A stretch of DNA of 14,493 bases from an uncultured Planctomycetaceae bacterium (GCA_903958265.1 CAJBSQ010000330.1:1-14493); one strand, 5' to 3'. Counted from the first letter of the stretch, positions 1-8,361 are shown. Translations and numbers: made by a program. Notes: a model not told the origin generated them from the letters alone.

Positions 1-240
1 GATCTCGATCATCCGGGGCGTGCCGGCGGGTTGGACCTCCATCCACTTGAAGAACTGCCAGGCCTGGTAGAGGGCGAGCGAGGCTCCGGCGATACCGACC
101 AGCCACCAGAAACCATACGGCCCAAACAGCCAGACCCGTTCGTCGGTCGCCGGTTCAACGGCGGCCACGGCGACCGCGGACGACAGGAGCGTCATCGCGA
201 AAGCGGCGAGCGAAGAGACGGCAATGGTGGCAGGCTTCAC
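1..240 (-). CDS. hppA: Membrane-bound proton-translocating pyrophosphatase, N-terminal part (3' end outside window)
   Basis: Only the first 80 codons are inside the window; the frame runs off at position 1. The visible protein has a hydrophobic N-terminus (residues 5-27) and then a second membrane segment (about 43-60). It ends in FFKWMEVQPAGTPRMIEI, which resembles the conserved 'G-x-x-RM-x-EI' cytoplasmic stretch after TM1 or TM2 of membrane pyrophosphatases, where 'A-x-x-VR-x-GA-x-AYL' normally follows. Known family role: hydrolysis of PPi coupled to H+ (or Na+) pumping across the inner membrane. The GTG at 240 (reads MKPATIAV) was chosen because it gives a signal-peptide-like start with GGAG about 11 bases upstream. 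A GTG at 273 and an ATG at codon 16 are alternatives. The frame is closed upstream by a TGA at about 343. Identification rests on a short fragment, so another membrane protein cannot be excluded. Confidence 0.65.
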   Translation of the reverse strand, partial: MKPATIAVSSLAAFAMTLLSSAVAVAAVEPATDERVWLFGPYGFWWLVGIAGASLALYQAWQFFKWMEVQPAGTPRMIEI

Positions 241-317
241 GGGATGGGGCACTCCGCTCAGGGTACGTTCCACAACGGCAAGGGACTCGGCCCGGCCGCG
301 TTGCGACGAGGAGGACG

Positions 318-346
318 ATTGAAACCGACCGTTGGGCGCGTGTCAA
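318..346 (-). promoter_or_regulatory. Sigma-70-type promoter for the hppA-like gene
   Basis: On the minus strand a perfect TTGACA (341-346) is followed after exactly 17 bases by TTCAAT (318-323), which matches TATAAT at four of six positions. Transcription would start near 311 and leave a leader of about 70 bases before the GTG at 240. The promoter lies just downstream of the ugd terminator, as expected for an independently transcribed gene. It is a consensus match only, with no experimental support. Confidence 0.5.
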
Positions 347-347
347 A

Positions 348-372
348 CCGCCGCGGATCCCAGCCGCGGCGG
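348..372 (-). repeat. Perfect 9-bp GC inverted repeat between ugd and hppA
   Basis: CCGCCGCGG (348-356) and CCGCGGCGG (364-372) are perfect inverted copies around a 7-base loop. In the ugd direction it lies past the T-tract terminator and is followed by only TTT, so it may be a back-up terminator or a transcription barrier. It also sits directly upstream of the hppA -35 box, so an operator role is possible. Confidence 0.5.
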
Positions 373-384
373 GGGTTCGCCCCG

Positions 385-415
385 AAAAAAGCCTCCGAAA
401 AAGCTCCTGGGAGGC
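385..415 (-). terminator. Rho-independent terminator of the gyrA-ugd unit
   Basis: Read on the minus strand about 34 bases after the ugd stop codon, GCCTCC (410-415) pairs with GGAGGC (391-396) and is followed immediately by six T (385-390). The 13-base loop contains another run of five T. Position, orientation and T-tract all fit an intrinsic terminator for ugd. Confidence 0.7.
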
Positions 416-448
416 CCGGCGGCGGGCGAGGCTCACGTGGGAGCCCGA

Positions 449-1756
449 TCAGACAGCCGCCTTACCGATCGCGTGGTATGCGAATCCGCGGGCCTTCATC
501 TCCCGGGGTGGGTAGAGATTGCGGCCGTCGAAAATCACCTTCTCCTTCATGCGGGCGGCCATCGCGTCGAAGTCGGGCCGCCGGAAGTCGCCCCACTCGG
601 TCACGATCGCCAGGCACTCGGCACCGTCGAGCGCCTCGAGGCTTCCATCGGCATAGGTGAGCCGCTGGCCATAGATCGCCCGCACGTTGTCCAGCGCTTC
701 GGGGTCGTAGACGCTCACATGAGCGCCCCCCGCAAGCAGCCGCTCGATGAGGTCGATCGCCGGGGCATCGCGGACGTCGTCGGTGCGGGGCTTGAAGGCC
801 AGGCCCCAGATGGCGATCCGCCGGCCGACGAGTTTGCCGCCGAAGTGGGCGTCGATCTTCTGCCCGAGCACCTGTTTCTGGGCGAGGTTCGTCTCGTGCA
901 CGGCCGTGAGAATCCGCGGTGCCAGCCCCCTGCTCCGGGCCATCGACGCCAGCGCCTGCACGTCCTTGGGGAAGCAGCTGCCTCCGTAGCCGGCCCCGGG
1001 AAACAGAAAGGCGAAGCCGATCCGGCTGTCGTGGCCGATGCCCCGCCGGACATCGTCGATGTCGGCCTCCATGCGTTCGCAGAGGTTGGCCACCTCGTTG
1101 ATGAAGCTGATCTTGGTCGCCAAGAGGGCGTTGGCGACGTACTTCGTCATCTCCGAACTCTCGGGAGACATCACGAGAAACGGATTCTCCGTCCGCAGAA
1201 ACGGGGCGTAGAGCGACCGTAGGATCTCCCCCACCTCGGCCGACCGCACGCCCACCACGACCCGGTCGGGCTTCTGGAAATCCTCGATCGCAGCCCCCTC
1301 CTTGAGGAACTCGGGGTTGCTTGCCACGCGGCAGTCGCGGCCGAGGGCGGCTTTCAGCCGCCGTTCGATTCCCTCGCACGTGCCCACCGGCACCGTGCTC
1401 TTGGTCACGACCACGGCATGCTGATCAAGGTGCGGCGCGATCGACTCGACCACCTTCCAGAGCGCCGAGAGGTCGGCCGAGCCATCGGCGGCTGGCGGCG
1501 TGCCGACGGCGAGGAACACGACCTCCGCCCCACCAATGGCCGCGGCGGTGTCCGTCGTGAACTTCAGCCGGCCGGCGCGGGCGTTCCGCTCCACGAGTTC
1601 CTCGAGCCCCGGCTCGTAGATCGGCACCTCACCCTGGTTGAGCCGGGCGATCTTGTCTGCATTGATGTCGAGGCAGGTCACCGCGTTGCCACTGTCGGCG
1701 AAGCAGGTGCCCGTCACCAGCCCGACGTACCCCGTGCCCACCACTCCGATCCGCAT
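449..1756 (-). CDS. ugd: UDP-glucose 6-dehydrogenase
   Basis: A 435-residue protein, the usual length of bacterial UDP-glucose/GDP-mannose dehydrogenases. It oxidises UDP-glucose to UDP-glucuronate with two NAD+, a cytoplasmic step in making uronic-acid-containing polysaccharides and glycolipids. An N-terminal Rossmann domain starts with GTGYVG (7-12). NPEFLKEG (147-154) carries the conserved glutamates. The central helix has K205 and N209, and GYGGSCFPKD (256-265) holds the catalytic C261 and D265. The C-terminal UDP-binding domain has GLAFKPRTDDVRDAP. The ATG at 1756 begins exactly at the Rossmann strand (MRIGVVG) and has a G-run 4 bases upstream. It follows gyrA by 33 bases on the same strand and is likely co-transcribed. 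The motifs specify a sugar-nucleotide 6-dehydrogenase of the UDP-glucose type; UDP-ManNAc dehydrogenase is less likely. Confidence 0.95.
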   Translation of the reverse strand: MRIGVVGTGYVGLVTGTCFADSGNAVTCLDINADKIARLNQGEVPIYEPGLEELVERNARAGRLKFTTDTAAAIGGAEVVFLAVGTPPAADGSADLSALWKVVESIAPHLDQHAVVVTKSTVPVGTCEGIERRLKAALGRDCRVASNPEFLKEGAAIEDFQKPDRVVVGVRSAEVGEILRSLYAPFLRTENPFLVMSPESSEMTKYVANALLATKISFINEVANLCERMEADIDDVRRGIGHDSRIGFAFLFPGAGYGGSCFPKDVQALASMARSRGLAPRILTAVHETNLAQKQVLGQKIDAHFGGKLVGRRIAIWGLAFKPRTDDVRDAPAIDLIERLLAGGAHVSVYDPEALDNVRAIYGQRLTYADGSLEALDGAECLAIVTEWGDFRRPDFDAMAARMKEKVIFDGRNLYPPREMKARGFAYHAIGKAAV

Positions 1757-1789
1757 CGCACCCCCCCGGCTTCCTAGGTTGAACTCAGC

Positions 1790-4549
1790 TCACGCCGACT
1801 CGGTCGGGGCATCCGGCGGCGGGGCGTCGGCCTCCTCCTGCTCGCTCGGCGGCACGGGAACCACGGCGGCGAGCGTGTCGCCATCGTCGACCCGCATGAT
1901 CCGCACGCCCTGCGTGTTGCGGCCCATCGGCCGGATTTCGCGGACATTGACCCGTTGGATCTTGCCCCGGGCCGTCATCATCAGCACCTGATCCTCTTCG
2001 CGGACCGACACGATCGACACGACCTCGCCATTGCGGGCGGTGGCCTTGATGTCGCGAATGCCCTTCCCGCCGCGGCGCTGCGTGCGATATCGCGCACCGC
2101 TGGAGTTGCCGTCGCCGTCGGCCTCCTCGCCCGCTGCGTCTGTGACCTCCGGTTCCGCCGCGGCCTCGTCACCATCCTCACCGGGCGCGGGCCCGGCTAC
2201 GGGCGTGCCCACGCCGAACGGCGTCCGTTTGCCGTACCCATGCTCGCAGACCGTGAGCAGCGTCGCCTCGGGGTCTGCCACCACCATGCCCACCAGCCGG
2301 TCGCCGGCGCCGAGTTTGATGCCCCGCACACCGCTGGTGTCGCGGCCCATCGGCCGCGCATCCGACTCGGGAAACCGGATCGCCATGCCCTTGGCCGTGG
2401 ACAGGACCAGTTCGTCGCCCGGCTTCGTGATCACCGCGTCGACGAGTTCGTCGCCGTCGCGAAGCTTGACGGCGATCAGGCCCTTCGTCCGCCGGCGGCG
2501 GTACTGCTCCAAGGCCGTCTTCTTCACCACGCCGCTCCGGGTGGCGAGCATCAGGAACTGATTGGGGTCCTCGAACCCACCCACCGCGCGGCAGTCGGCC
2601 ACCTTTTCGCCCGGCTCGAACTCGAGCAGGTTGACCAGGGCCCGACCCTTCGCATCCCGGGCGAGTTCGGGCAGCTCGAACACCCGCATCGAAAACACCT
2701 TCCCGAGCGTGGTGAACACGAGCAGCCAGTCGTGGGTGCTGGCCACGAACAGGTGCTCGATCGGATCCTCCTCGTCGGAGCGGGCCCCGGTGAGCCCCGT
2801 CCCGCCGCGCCGCTGGGCCCGATAGGTGTCGGCCGGCGTCCGCTTCACGTAGCCGGCGCGGCTGATCGTGACCACCATCGTGGCCTCCGTGATCAGCTCG
2901 GCCATGTCGCGAATGTCGCCCGCTTCGCCGCTGATCTCTGTTCGTCGCTCGTCGCCGTGCTTGGATTCCACGTCGACGAGTTCCTGGCGGATGAGCGCCT
3001 TGATGGTGGCCTCGCTCGACAGGATTCGGCGGAACTCGCCGATCTTCGAAAGCAGCTCGCGATGCTCGCCGCCGAGTTTCTCATGCTCGAGGTTCACCAA
3101 CTGGCCGAGTGTGAGCCGGAGGATGGCGTCGGCCTGCACGGGTGAGAGGCCGTAGGTCTCGCTCGCCCCCCGCTCGTCCTGGAGCACGGCGAAGCCCTCG
3201 GCCCCGAGGGCCCGCTCGAGCAGGGCTGCCGGAGCCTGAAGCTGGCAGAGTCGCTCCTTCGCCTCGGCCTGCGACTTCGAACTGCGGATGATCTTGATCA
3301 CCTCGTCGATGTTGGCCAGAGCAACGAGCAGTCCTTCGAGCGTGTGCTTGCGGCTGCGGGCCTTGGCGAGGAGGTGCTGAGTGCGGCGGCGGATCACAAC
3401 CATCCGATGCCGCAGGAACTCCTCCAGCATGTTCTTGAACGACAGGATCCGCGGCTTCCCGTCGACGAGTGCCAGAAAGATCAGCGAGAACGACGTCTGG
3501 AGCGAGGAAAACTGGTAGAGCTGGTTGAGCACCACGTCGGGATCGGCGTCTCGCTTCAGCTCCAAGATCAGGCGGACAGGATCGTTGAGATCGCTCTCGT
3601 TGCGGATCGCGGAGATGCCCCTGATGCGATCGTCGTTGACGAGTTCGGCGATCTTCTCCTCGATCGCGTCGCGGGTCTGCTGGTAGGGGATCTCGGTGAC
3701 GACGATCCGATTGCGGTTCTTGCCGAACTCCTCGACGTGCGCCCGGGCCCGAAGGGTGATCGTGCTGCGGCCGGTGAGGTAGCCGCGAACCAAGGCTTCG
3801 CGGCCCATCACGATGCCGCCGGTCGGGAAGTCGGGGCCGGGCACGATCTGGAGCAGTTCGACCATCGACACGGCGGGATTGTCGATCAGGGCCACGAGGG
3901 CCCGGCAGACTTCGGCGAGGTTGTGCGGCGGGATGCTCGTCGCCATGCCCACGGCGATGCCGCCGGCGCCGTTGACGACCAGGTTGGGGAACCGGCTCGG
4001 CAGCACCACCGGCTCCGTGTTCCGCTCGTCGTACGACGGCACGTAATCGACCGTGTCGAGTTCGAGATCGTCGAGCATCAGGGCCGCGATCGGCGAGAGG
4101 CGGGCCTCGGTGTATCGCATCGCGGCGGCCGGCAAGCCGGCGATCGAGCCAAAGTTGCCCTGCTTGTCCACCAGCACGTGCCGCATGTTCCATTCCTGGG
4201 CCATGCGGACGAGGGTCGGATAGATCACGCTCTCGCCGTGGGGGTGGTAGTTGCCGCTGGTGTCGCCGGAAATCTTCGCGCACTTCACCCGCGACGCGCC
4301 GGGGGAGAGGTTGAGGTCGTGCATGGCGACCAGGATCCGCCGCTGCGAAGGCTTGAGCCCATCTCGCACGTCGGGCAGGGCCCGCGACACGATCACGCTC
4401 ATGGCATAGGTCAGGTAGCTGTCTTTCAGCTCCTGTTCGATCGGCAGCTCGATGAGCCGCCCGCCGGAAATGTCACGGAGGCCGTCCGCTGGGGGACGCT
4501 CGCCGGCATCTTCCTCGTCGCCTGCCGCCGGATTCTGTTCGTCTGCCAA
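1790..4549 (-). CDS. gyrA: DNA gyrase subunit A
   Basis: Breakage-reunion subunit of DNA gyrase; with GyrB it introduces negative supercoils. The 919-residue protein has the conserved entry SYLTYAMSVIVSRALPDVRDG, the quinolone-region helix HPHGESVIYPTL (about 103-113), and the active-site tyrosine in MRYTEARL (Y146). A C-terminal beta-pinwheel follows. Two GyrA-box-like motifs are present: QRRGGTG (579-585) in the first blade and an exact QRRGGKG (824-830) in the last. The last is preceded by a roughly 43-residue acidic, low-complexity insert (about 778-820). I chose the TTG at 4549 because GGAGG lies 8 bases upstream and MADEQN follows. The longer frame from GTG 4630 lies inside the predicted promoter and has no Shine-Dalgarno sequence. 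The canonical seven-residue box and the pinwheel favour GyrA over ParC. Confidence 0.93.
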   Translation of the reverse strand: MADEQNPAAGDEEDAGERPPADGLRDISGGRLIELPIEQELKDSYLTYAMSVIVSRALPDVRDGLKPSQRRILVAMHDLNLSPGASRVKCAKISGDTSGNYHPHGESVIYPTLVRMAQEWNMRHVLVDKQGNFGSIAGLPAAAMRYTEARLSPIAALMLDDLELDTVDYVPSYDERNTEPVVLPSRFPNLVVNGAGGIAVGMATSIPPHNLAEVCRALVALIDNPAVSMVELLQIVPGPDFPTGGIVMGREALVRGYLTGRSTITLRARAHVEEFGKNRNRIVVTEIPYQQTRDAIEEKIAELVNDDRIRGISAIRNESDLNDPVRLILELKRDADPDVVLNQLYQFSSLQTSFSLIFLALVDGKPRILSFKNMLEEFLRHRMVVIRRRTQHLLAKARSRKHTLEGLLVALANIDEVIKIIRSSKSQAEAKERLCQLQAPAALLERALGAEGFAVLQDERGASETYGLSPVQADAILRLTLGQLVNLEHEKLGGEHRELLSKIGEFRRILSSEATIKALIRQELVDVESKHGDERRTEISGEAGDIRDMAELITEATMVVTISRAGYVKRTPADTYRAQRRGGTGLTGARSDEEDPIEHLFVASTHDWLLVFTTLGKVFSMRVFELPELARDAKGRALVNLLEFEPGEKVADCRAVGGFEDPNQFLMLATRSGVVKKTALEQYRRRRTKGLIAVKLRDGDELVDAVITKPGDELVLSTAKGMAIRFPESDARPMGRDTSGVRGIKLGAGDRLVGMVVADPEATLLTVCEHGYGKRTPFGVGTPVAGPAPGEDGDEAAAEPEVTDAAGEEADGDGNSSGARYRTQRRGGKGIRDIKATARNGEVVSIVSVREEDQVLMMTARGKIQRVNVREIRPMGRNTQGVRIMRVDDGDTLAAVVPVPPSEQEEADAPPPDAPTESA

Positions 4550-4557
4550 GAAACCTG

Positions 4558-4562
4558 CCTCC
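4558..4562 (-). promoter_or_regulatory. Ribosome binding site that fixes the gyrA start
   Basis: GGAGG on the minus strand, with an 8-base spacer to the TTG start at 4549. It decides between this TTG and the GTG at 4630, which has no such site. Confidence 0.65.
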
Positions 4563-4615
4563 GACCACGTGCGGACCCGCTGCGACCTCCTCTGGAGGGC
4601 CTCCGGCGTTGCTTG

Positions 4616-4643
4616 AACATACCTGTCCACCGGGGGCGGTCAA
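4616..4643 (-). promoter_or_regulatory. Sigma-70-type promoter for gyrA-ugd
   Basis: On the minus strand TTGACC (4638-4643) is followed by a 16-base spacer and TATGTT (4616-4621). The predicted start near 4609 gives a leader of about 60 bases before the TTG codon. The GTG at 4628-4630 would fall between the two boxes and so would not be transcribed from this promoter. Confidence 0.5.
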
Positions 4644-4692
4644 CCGGCTTGAATCGCGGAAAAACCGGCACTTCCCGAGCCCGGTTGTCGGC

Positions 4693-4722
4693 TTGACCCG
4701 CTTTGGGCCGCCCCCCTACCCT
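4693..4722 (+). promoter_or_regulatory. Candidate promoter for the glycosyltransferase operon
   Basis: TTGACC (4693-4698), an 18-base spacer, then TACCCT (4717-4722). The -35 box is good and the -10 box is weak. It points away from the gyrA promoter in the same intergenic region and would leave a leader of about 67 bases before the ATG at 4797. Confidence 0.35.
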
Positions 4723-4796
4723 CCCGCCCCGTTCCGGAGCGCCGCGGGACGGCTCCATCCCGGTTTCGCCCAGTGGCCCCCGAGCGGGACATCGTC

Positions 4797-6542
4797 ATGC
4801 CGATCACGCGATCATCAGCGCTGGCCGTCGCCCTCGTCGCGGCACTCGTGCTGCTGCCGAACCTCGGCGGTTCACCCCTCTGGGACGATGACGAACCCCG
4901 CAACGCCGCCTGCTCGCTGGCGATGCATGCCTCAGGTGACTGGGTCGTCCCGACGTTCAACGGGAGGCTGCGGGTCGAGAAGCCGGTGCTCGTCAACTGG
5001 CTCCACCTCGCCGGCTTCGCCGTGGCCGGGGTCAACGAAACAGGCGCACGGCTCGCGTCGGCCCTGCTCACCATCGGATCCTGCCTGCTCACGGGGCTGA
5101 TCGCCGGCGCCATCTTCCGGCCCGATGTCGGGCTGTGGTCGGGCCTCGTGATGGCAACCTGCCTCTGGACTGGAGTCTCGGGACGAGCGGCCACCCCCGA
5201 TGCGCCGCTGGCGTTCTGCACCACCTTGGCACTGTGGCTCTTCGTCCGCGCGGCGAGGGTGCCAGAGGGCGACGGCATCGGCTGGCGAAACGGGCCGGTG
5301 CGGATGTCCGCCCTCAACGCCGCCGCCGTGGGGGTGGCCTGCGGGCTCGGCGTGATGACCAAGGGGCCGGTCGGTCTCGTCGTGCCGCTGCTGGGACTCG
5401 GCAGCTTCTGTTGGTGGCAGGCCTGGCTCGATCCGGGACGTCGCGGCTCGCTCCTCAGGCGCCTCGCCTCGTCAGGCATGGAGGCCTGCCGCAGCCTGCG
5501 GGTCGCCATCATCCTCGGAGCGGCCCTCGCCGTGGCCCTGCCGTGGTATGCCCTCGTCACCGTGCGAACCGACGGTGAATGGCTTCGCGAGTTCCTGCTC
5601 GTGCACAACGTCCGCCGGTTTGCCGCCCCGATGGAGGGCCACTCGGGCTCGGCATTCTTCTACTACCCGCTGGTCATTCTCGTCGGCATGTTTCCCTGGT
5701 CGATGGCGTCGGCACTGGTCGTTCGGCACGCTGCCGTCACGGCCCGCGAGACCGTCGGCACGCGACTGGTGATCTGCTGGCTGGCGGCATGGCTGGTTCC
5801 GTTTTCCCTCGCCGGCACGAAGCTCCCCGGCTACGTCTGGCCCGCCTACCCGGCGGTCGCCGCGGCCGTGGGCCTGTTCGTGGCCGACTGGATTCGCCGG
5901 CCATCCCGGGCGACCGATGGCTGGATGCGGCTGGCATGGGCCTTCCTCGCGGTCTCCGGGATCGCCATCGGCGTCGGACTTCCGCTCGCGACGCGGCGGA
6001 TCGCCCCCGGCGCGGAATGGCTGGGGCTGATCGGCCTGGTGCCCATCGTCGGCGCCGGGCTGGCCTGGGGCTGTCAGTCGCTCTCGTCGCGGATCGCCGC
6101 CTCCGGGGCCTGGGCCGCGACCGCCTGCGGCACCGTCGCACTCCTACTGGCAGCCGGCCCGGCGGGCATCGCCCACGTCGGCGGCACCCGGCAGCTCGTC
6201 TCGTGTTTGCCCCAGGCAGGTGCAGCCGTCCCGATCGCCTCCTTCGGCGCGCCGGCCAGCGCCGTCTTCTATGCGGGCCGCCTCACGCCCTGCGGCTCCG
6301 TCGAGGAGTTGGCCGAGCCTGCTGCGGCGGCGACCTTCATCAGCGAGCACCCCGGAGCCCATCTGGTCGTCGACGCCCGCTACGAGGAGCAGGTCTCAGC
6401 GGCACTGCCGCGCGACTATGGCGTGCTGCGGGCCGCCACGTCGTTCCCGACCTCGCAGCAGGTCTTGCTCATCGGTCCGCGGCGACACGGGGCCGAACCG
6501 CCGGCCCGATTGGCCGCCGAAGAAGCAGCCCCGCGACGCTGA
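4797..6542 (+). CDS. GT-C family glycosyltransferase (ArnT/PMT-like), copy 1
   Basis: A 581-residue polytopic membrane protein of the GT39/GT83 type, whose members transfer a sugar from a polyprenyl-phosphate donor to lipid or protein on the outer face of the cytoplasmic membrane. After the first helix (8-22) the loop has W29 and the acidic cluster DDDE (30-33), which corresponds to the family's catalytic acidic site, then GDWVVPTFNG and EKPVLVNW. Further hallmarks are TPD (133-135), TKGP (168-171), VHNVRRFAAPMEGHSG and the ArnT-like TKLPGY (311-316). A soluble alpha/beta domain forms the last 120 or so residues. The ATG at 4797 has GAGCGGGA upstream; the in-frame GTG at 4773 lacks a Shine-Dalgarno site. 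It is the first gene of a three-gene operon and a paralogue of the next gene. Donor and acceptor cannot be read from sequence. Confidence 0.88.
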   Translation: MPITRSSALAVALVAALVLLPNLGGSPLWDDDEPRNAACSLAMHASGDWVVPTFNGRLRVEKPVLVNWLHLAGFAVAGVNETGARLASALLTIGSCLLTGLIAGAIFRPDVGLWSGLVMATCLWTGVSGRAATPDAPLAFCTTLALWLFVRAARVPEGDGIGWRNGPVRMSALNAAAVGVACGLGVMTKGPVGLVVPLLGLGSFCWWQAWLDPGRRGSLLRRLASSGMEACRSLRVAIILGAALAVALPWYALVTVRTDGEWLREFLLVHNVRRFAAPMEGHSGSAFFYYPLVILVGMFPWSMASALVVRHAAVTARETVGTRLVICWLAAWLVPFSLAGTKLPGYVWPAYPAVAAAVGLFVADWIRRPSRATDGWMRLAWAFLAVSGIAIGVGLPLATRRIAPGAEWLGLIGLVPIVGAGLAWGCQSLSSRIAASGAWAATACGTVALLLAAGPAGIAHVGGTRQLVSCLPQAGAAVPIASFGAPASAVFYAGRLTPCGSVEELAEPAAAATFISEHPGAHLVVDARYEEQVSAALPRDYGVLRAATSFPTSQQVLLIGPRRHGAEPPARLAAEEAAPRR

Positions 6543-6600
6543 CCCCTCTCCCCTCACCTTCGTCTCATCGTTCAACCCTGAACCAGCAGGAACCGCGTCG

Positions 6601-8361
6601 ATGTCTTGGAACCGCCCCACCCTCCTCGTGCTCCTCGGCTCTCTGGCGACGCTCGCGATGGCGACCGCTCCCGCACCCCTCTGGGACGAGGACGAGGCCC
6701 GCTTCGCGGCGATCGCCCGCACGATGGTCGAAACGGGCGACTGGGTGGTGCCCACGTTCAACGGCACGCTCGCGGTCGACAAGCCGGTGCTGATGCACTG
6801 GTGCATGGCCGCGTGCATGAAGGTCTTCGGCGTCAACGAGTTCGCCGCGCGGCTGCCGTCGGTGATCGCCACGCTGCTCACGGCCCTGGCCCTGCTGCGG
6901 GCGGGCCGGCGGTGGTTTGATGACACGACCGGCGTGGTGGCAGCCCTGGCCTACGTCGGCTGCCTCCTGGTCTCGATCGAGGCGCATGCCGCGACGCCTG
7001 ATGCCATCCTCACGGCGCTCACCGCCTGGGCCACGCTGATGGTCGCCGAGGCGATCATGCCGGGTGCCGACGGGAAGCTGACGCGGATGCGAATCGCCAC
7101 CGCGCTGGCTGCAGGCCTCGCCCTGGGCCTTGCGGTAGTCTGCAAGGGACCGATCGGATTCGTGGGGCCGCTGGCGGTGCTCGCCCCCTGGGCCTGGTGG
7201 CTCGCGGTTGACCGCCGGCTCCTGGCTGCACCGACCGGCGGGCCGCTGCCGATGAGGATCGCCCGCGTCACCCTGCCGGCGGTTGGCGATGCGGTCTCCG
7301 CCCTGCGGCCCGTCGCGATGATCTGCGGCGTGATTCTCGCCGCGGCTCCCTGGTACACGGCGGTCGGCATGCGCACGGACGGCGAGTGGATCAAAGGATT
7401 CTTCTTCGTGCACAACGTGGGCCGCTTCATGGCGCCCATGGAAAAGCACGGGGGCGGGGCCCTGTTTCATCCGTTGGCCATGCTCGTCGGCTTCTATCCG
7501 TGGTCGTGCTTCCTGCCCTTCGCCGCGGTGGTGGCCGCCTGGCGGGTCGCGACGCGGACCATCGAGGGCCCGGCCGGCCGGGCGATCATCCTGCTGCTCG
7601 TGTGGCTCACGGTCTGGGTCGGCGCGTTCTCGGCTGCCGCGACCAAACTCCCCAACTACGTCCTGCCCGCCTACCCGGCGGCGGCATTCCTCGTCGCCGC
7701 GATCGGCGTGGATGCGGCCCGCCGCGCGGCGACGGCTGGCTGGCCGCACCCCCGCTGGATGGCCACCGGCCTGGCGTCGCTCGTCTTCGGCGGCGTGGCC
7801 ACCGCGGCGACGGTCTTGATCGCCTCGCGCCACGGCCTGCCAGGCGCGGAACCAGCCGCCCTCCTGGCGGTCGTTCCGCTGGCCGGCGCGGCCGTCTGCG
7901 CCGCGTGCGCGACGCGTCGTCCGCTGACCGCCCTGACCGCGTTCACGGTCACGGGCCTGATCTACGCGGCCCTCGCCGTGGGGCCGGCGCAGGCCTGGCT
8001 CGCCCGCGCCAACACGCTGCCCGGGTTCGTGCAAACCGTTCAGGCGGGCCGCGACGAACCCGTCCGGATCGGTACCTACCTGCTGTCGAGCCCGAACGTC
8101 GTGTTCTACGCCGACCAGCGAGTGACGCAGATCGGCGACGGCCAGCTCGACGCGGTCGCCGCCTTCCTCGCGGCGGGTCCCGATGCCGTGCTCCTCGTGC
8201 CCGAGCAGCATTTCGCCGCGATCGAATCACGGCTGCCGCCGGGAGTTGGCATCGTGAATCGCACGCGACCGGTATTCCGCAGCCACGACATCGTCGCCGT
8301 AGGACACCGAATCCCCACCGCAGTGCGAACCGCCGCCGTCGATGAGGAGCCGAACCGATGA
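6601..8361 (+). CDS. GT-C family glycosyltransferase (ArnT/PMT-like), copy 2
   Basis: A 586-residue paralogue of the preceding gene with the same order of motifs: first helix 8-24, acidic cluster DEDE (29-32), GDWVVPTFNG, DKPVLMHW, TPD (132-134), CKGP, VHNVGRFMAPMEKHGG and TKLPNYVLPAYPA (about 328-340). The C-terminal alpha/beta domain is also shared (VVFYADQRV against VFYAGRL in copy 1). It is expected to use a polyprenyl-phosphate sugar on the periplasmic side. The ATG at 6601 has AGGA about 10 bases upstream and starts directly before the first helix, which matches copy 1. It lies 58 bases after copy 1. Its stop overlaps the next start as ATGA, indicating translational coupling to the GT2 gene. 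The two copies are clearly diverged, so the duplication is old. Confidence 0.88.
   Translation: MSWNRPTLLVLLGSLATLAMATAPAPLWDEDEARFAAIARTMVETGDWVVPTFNGTLAVDKPVLMHWCMAACMKVFGVNEFAARLPSVIATLLTALALLRAGRRWFDDTTGVVAALAYVGCLLVSIEAHAATPDAILTALTAWATLMVAEAIMPGADGKLTRMRIATALAAGLALGLAVVCKGPIGFVGPLAVLAPWAWWLAVDRRLLAAPTGGPLPMRIARVTLPAVGDAVSALRPVAMICGVILAAAPWYTAVGMRTDGEWIKGFFFVHNVGRFMAPMEKHGGGALFHPLAMLVGFYPWSCFLPFAAVVAAWRVATRTIEGPAGRAIILLLVWLTVWVGAFSAAATKLPNYVLPAYPAAAFLVAAIGVDAARRAATAGWPHPRWMATGLASLVFGGVATAATVLIASRHGLPGAEPAALLAVVPLAGAAVCAACATRRPLTALTAFTVTGLIYAALAVGPAQAWLARANTLPGFVQTVQAGRDEPVRIGTYLLSSPNVVFYADQRVTQIGDGQLDAVAAFLAAGPDAVLLVPEQHFAAIESRLPPGVGIVNRTRPVFRSHDIVAVGHRIPTAVRTAAVDEEPNR

Noticed and set aside
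3344..4696. Long open frame antisense to gyrA
   Set aside because: It mirrors the high-GC third-position bias of gyrA, has no recognisable domain and gives way to a protein with complete family motifs. The same applies to long antisense frames at 6565-8211 and 10867-11955.
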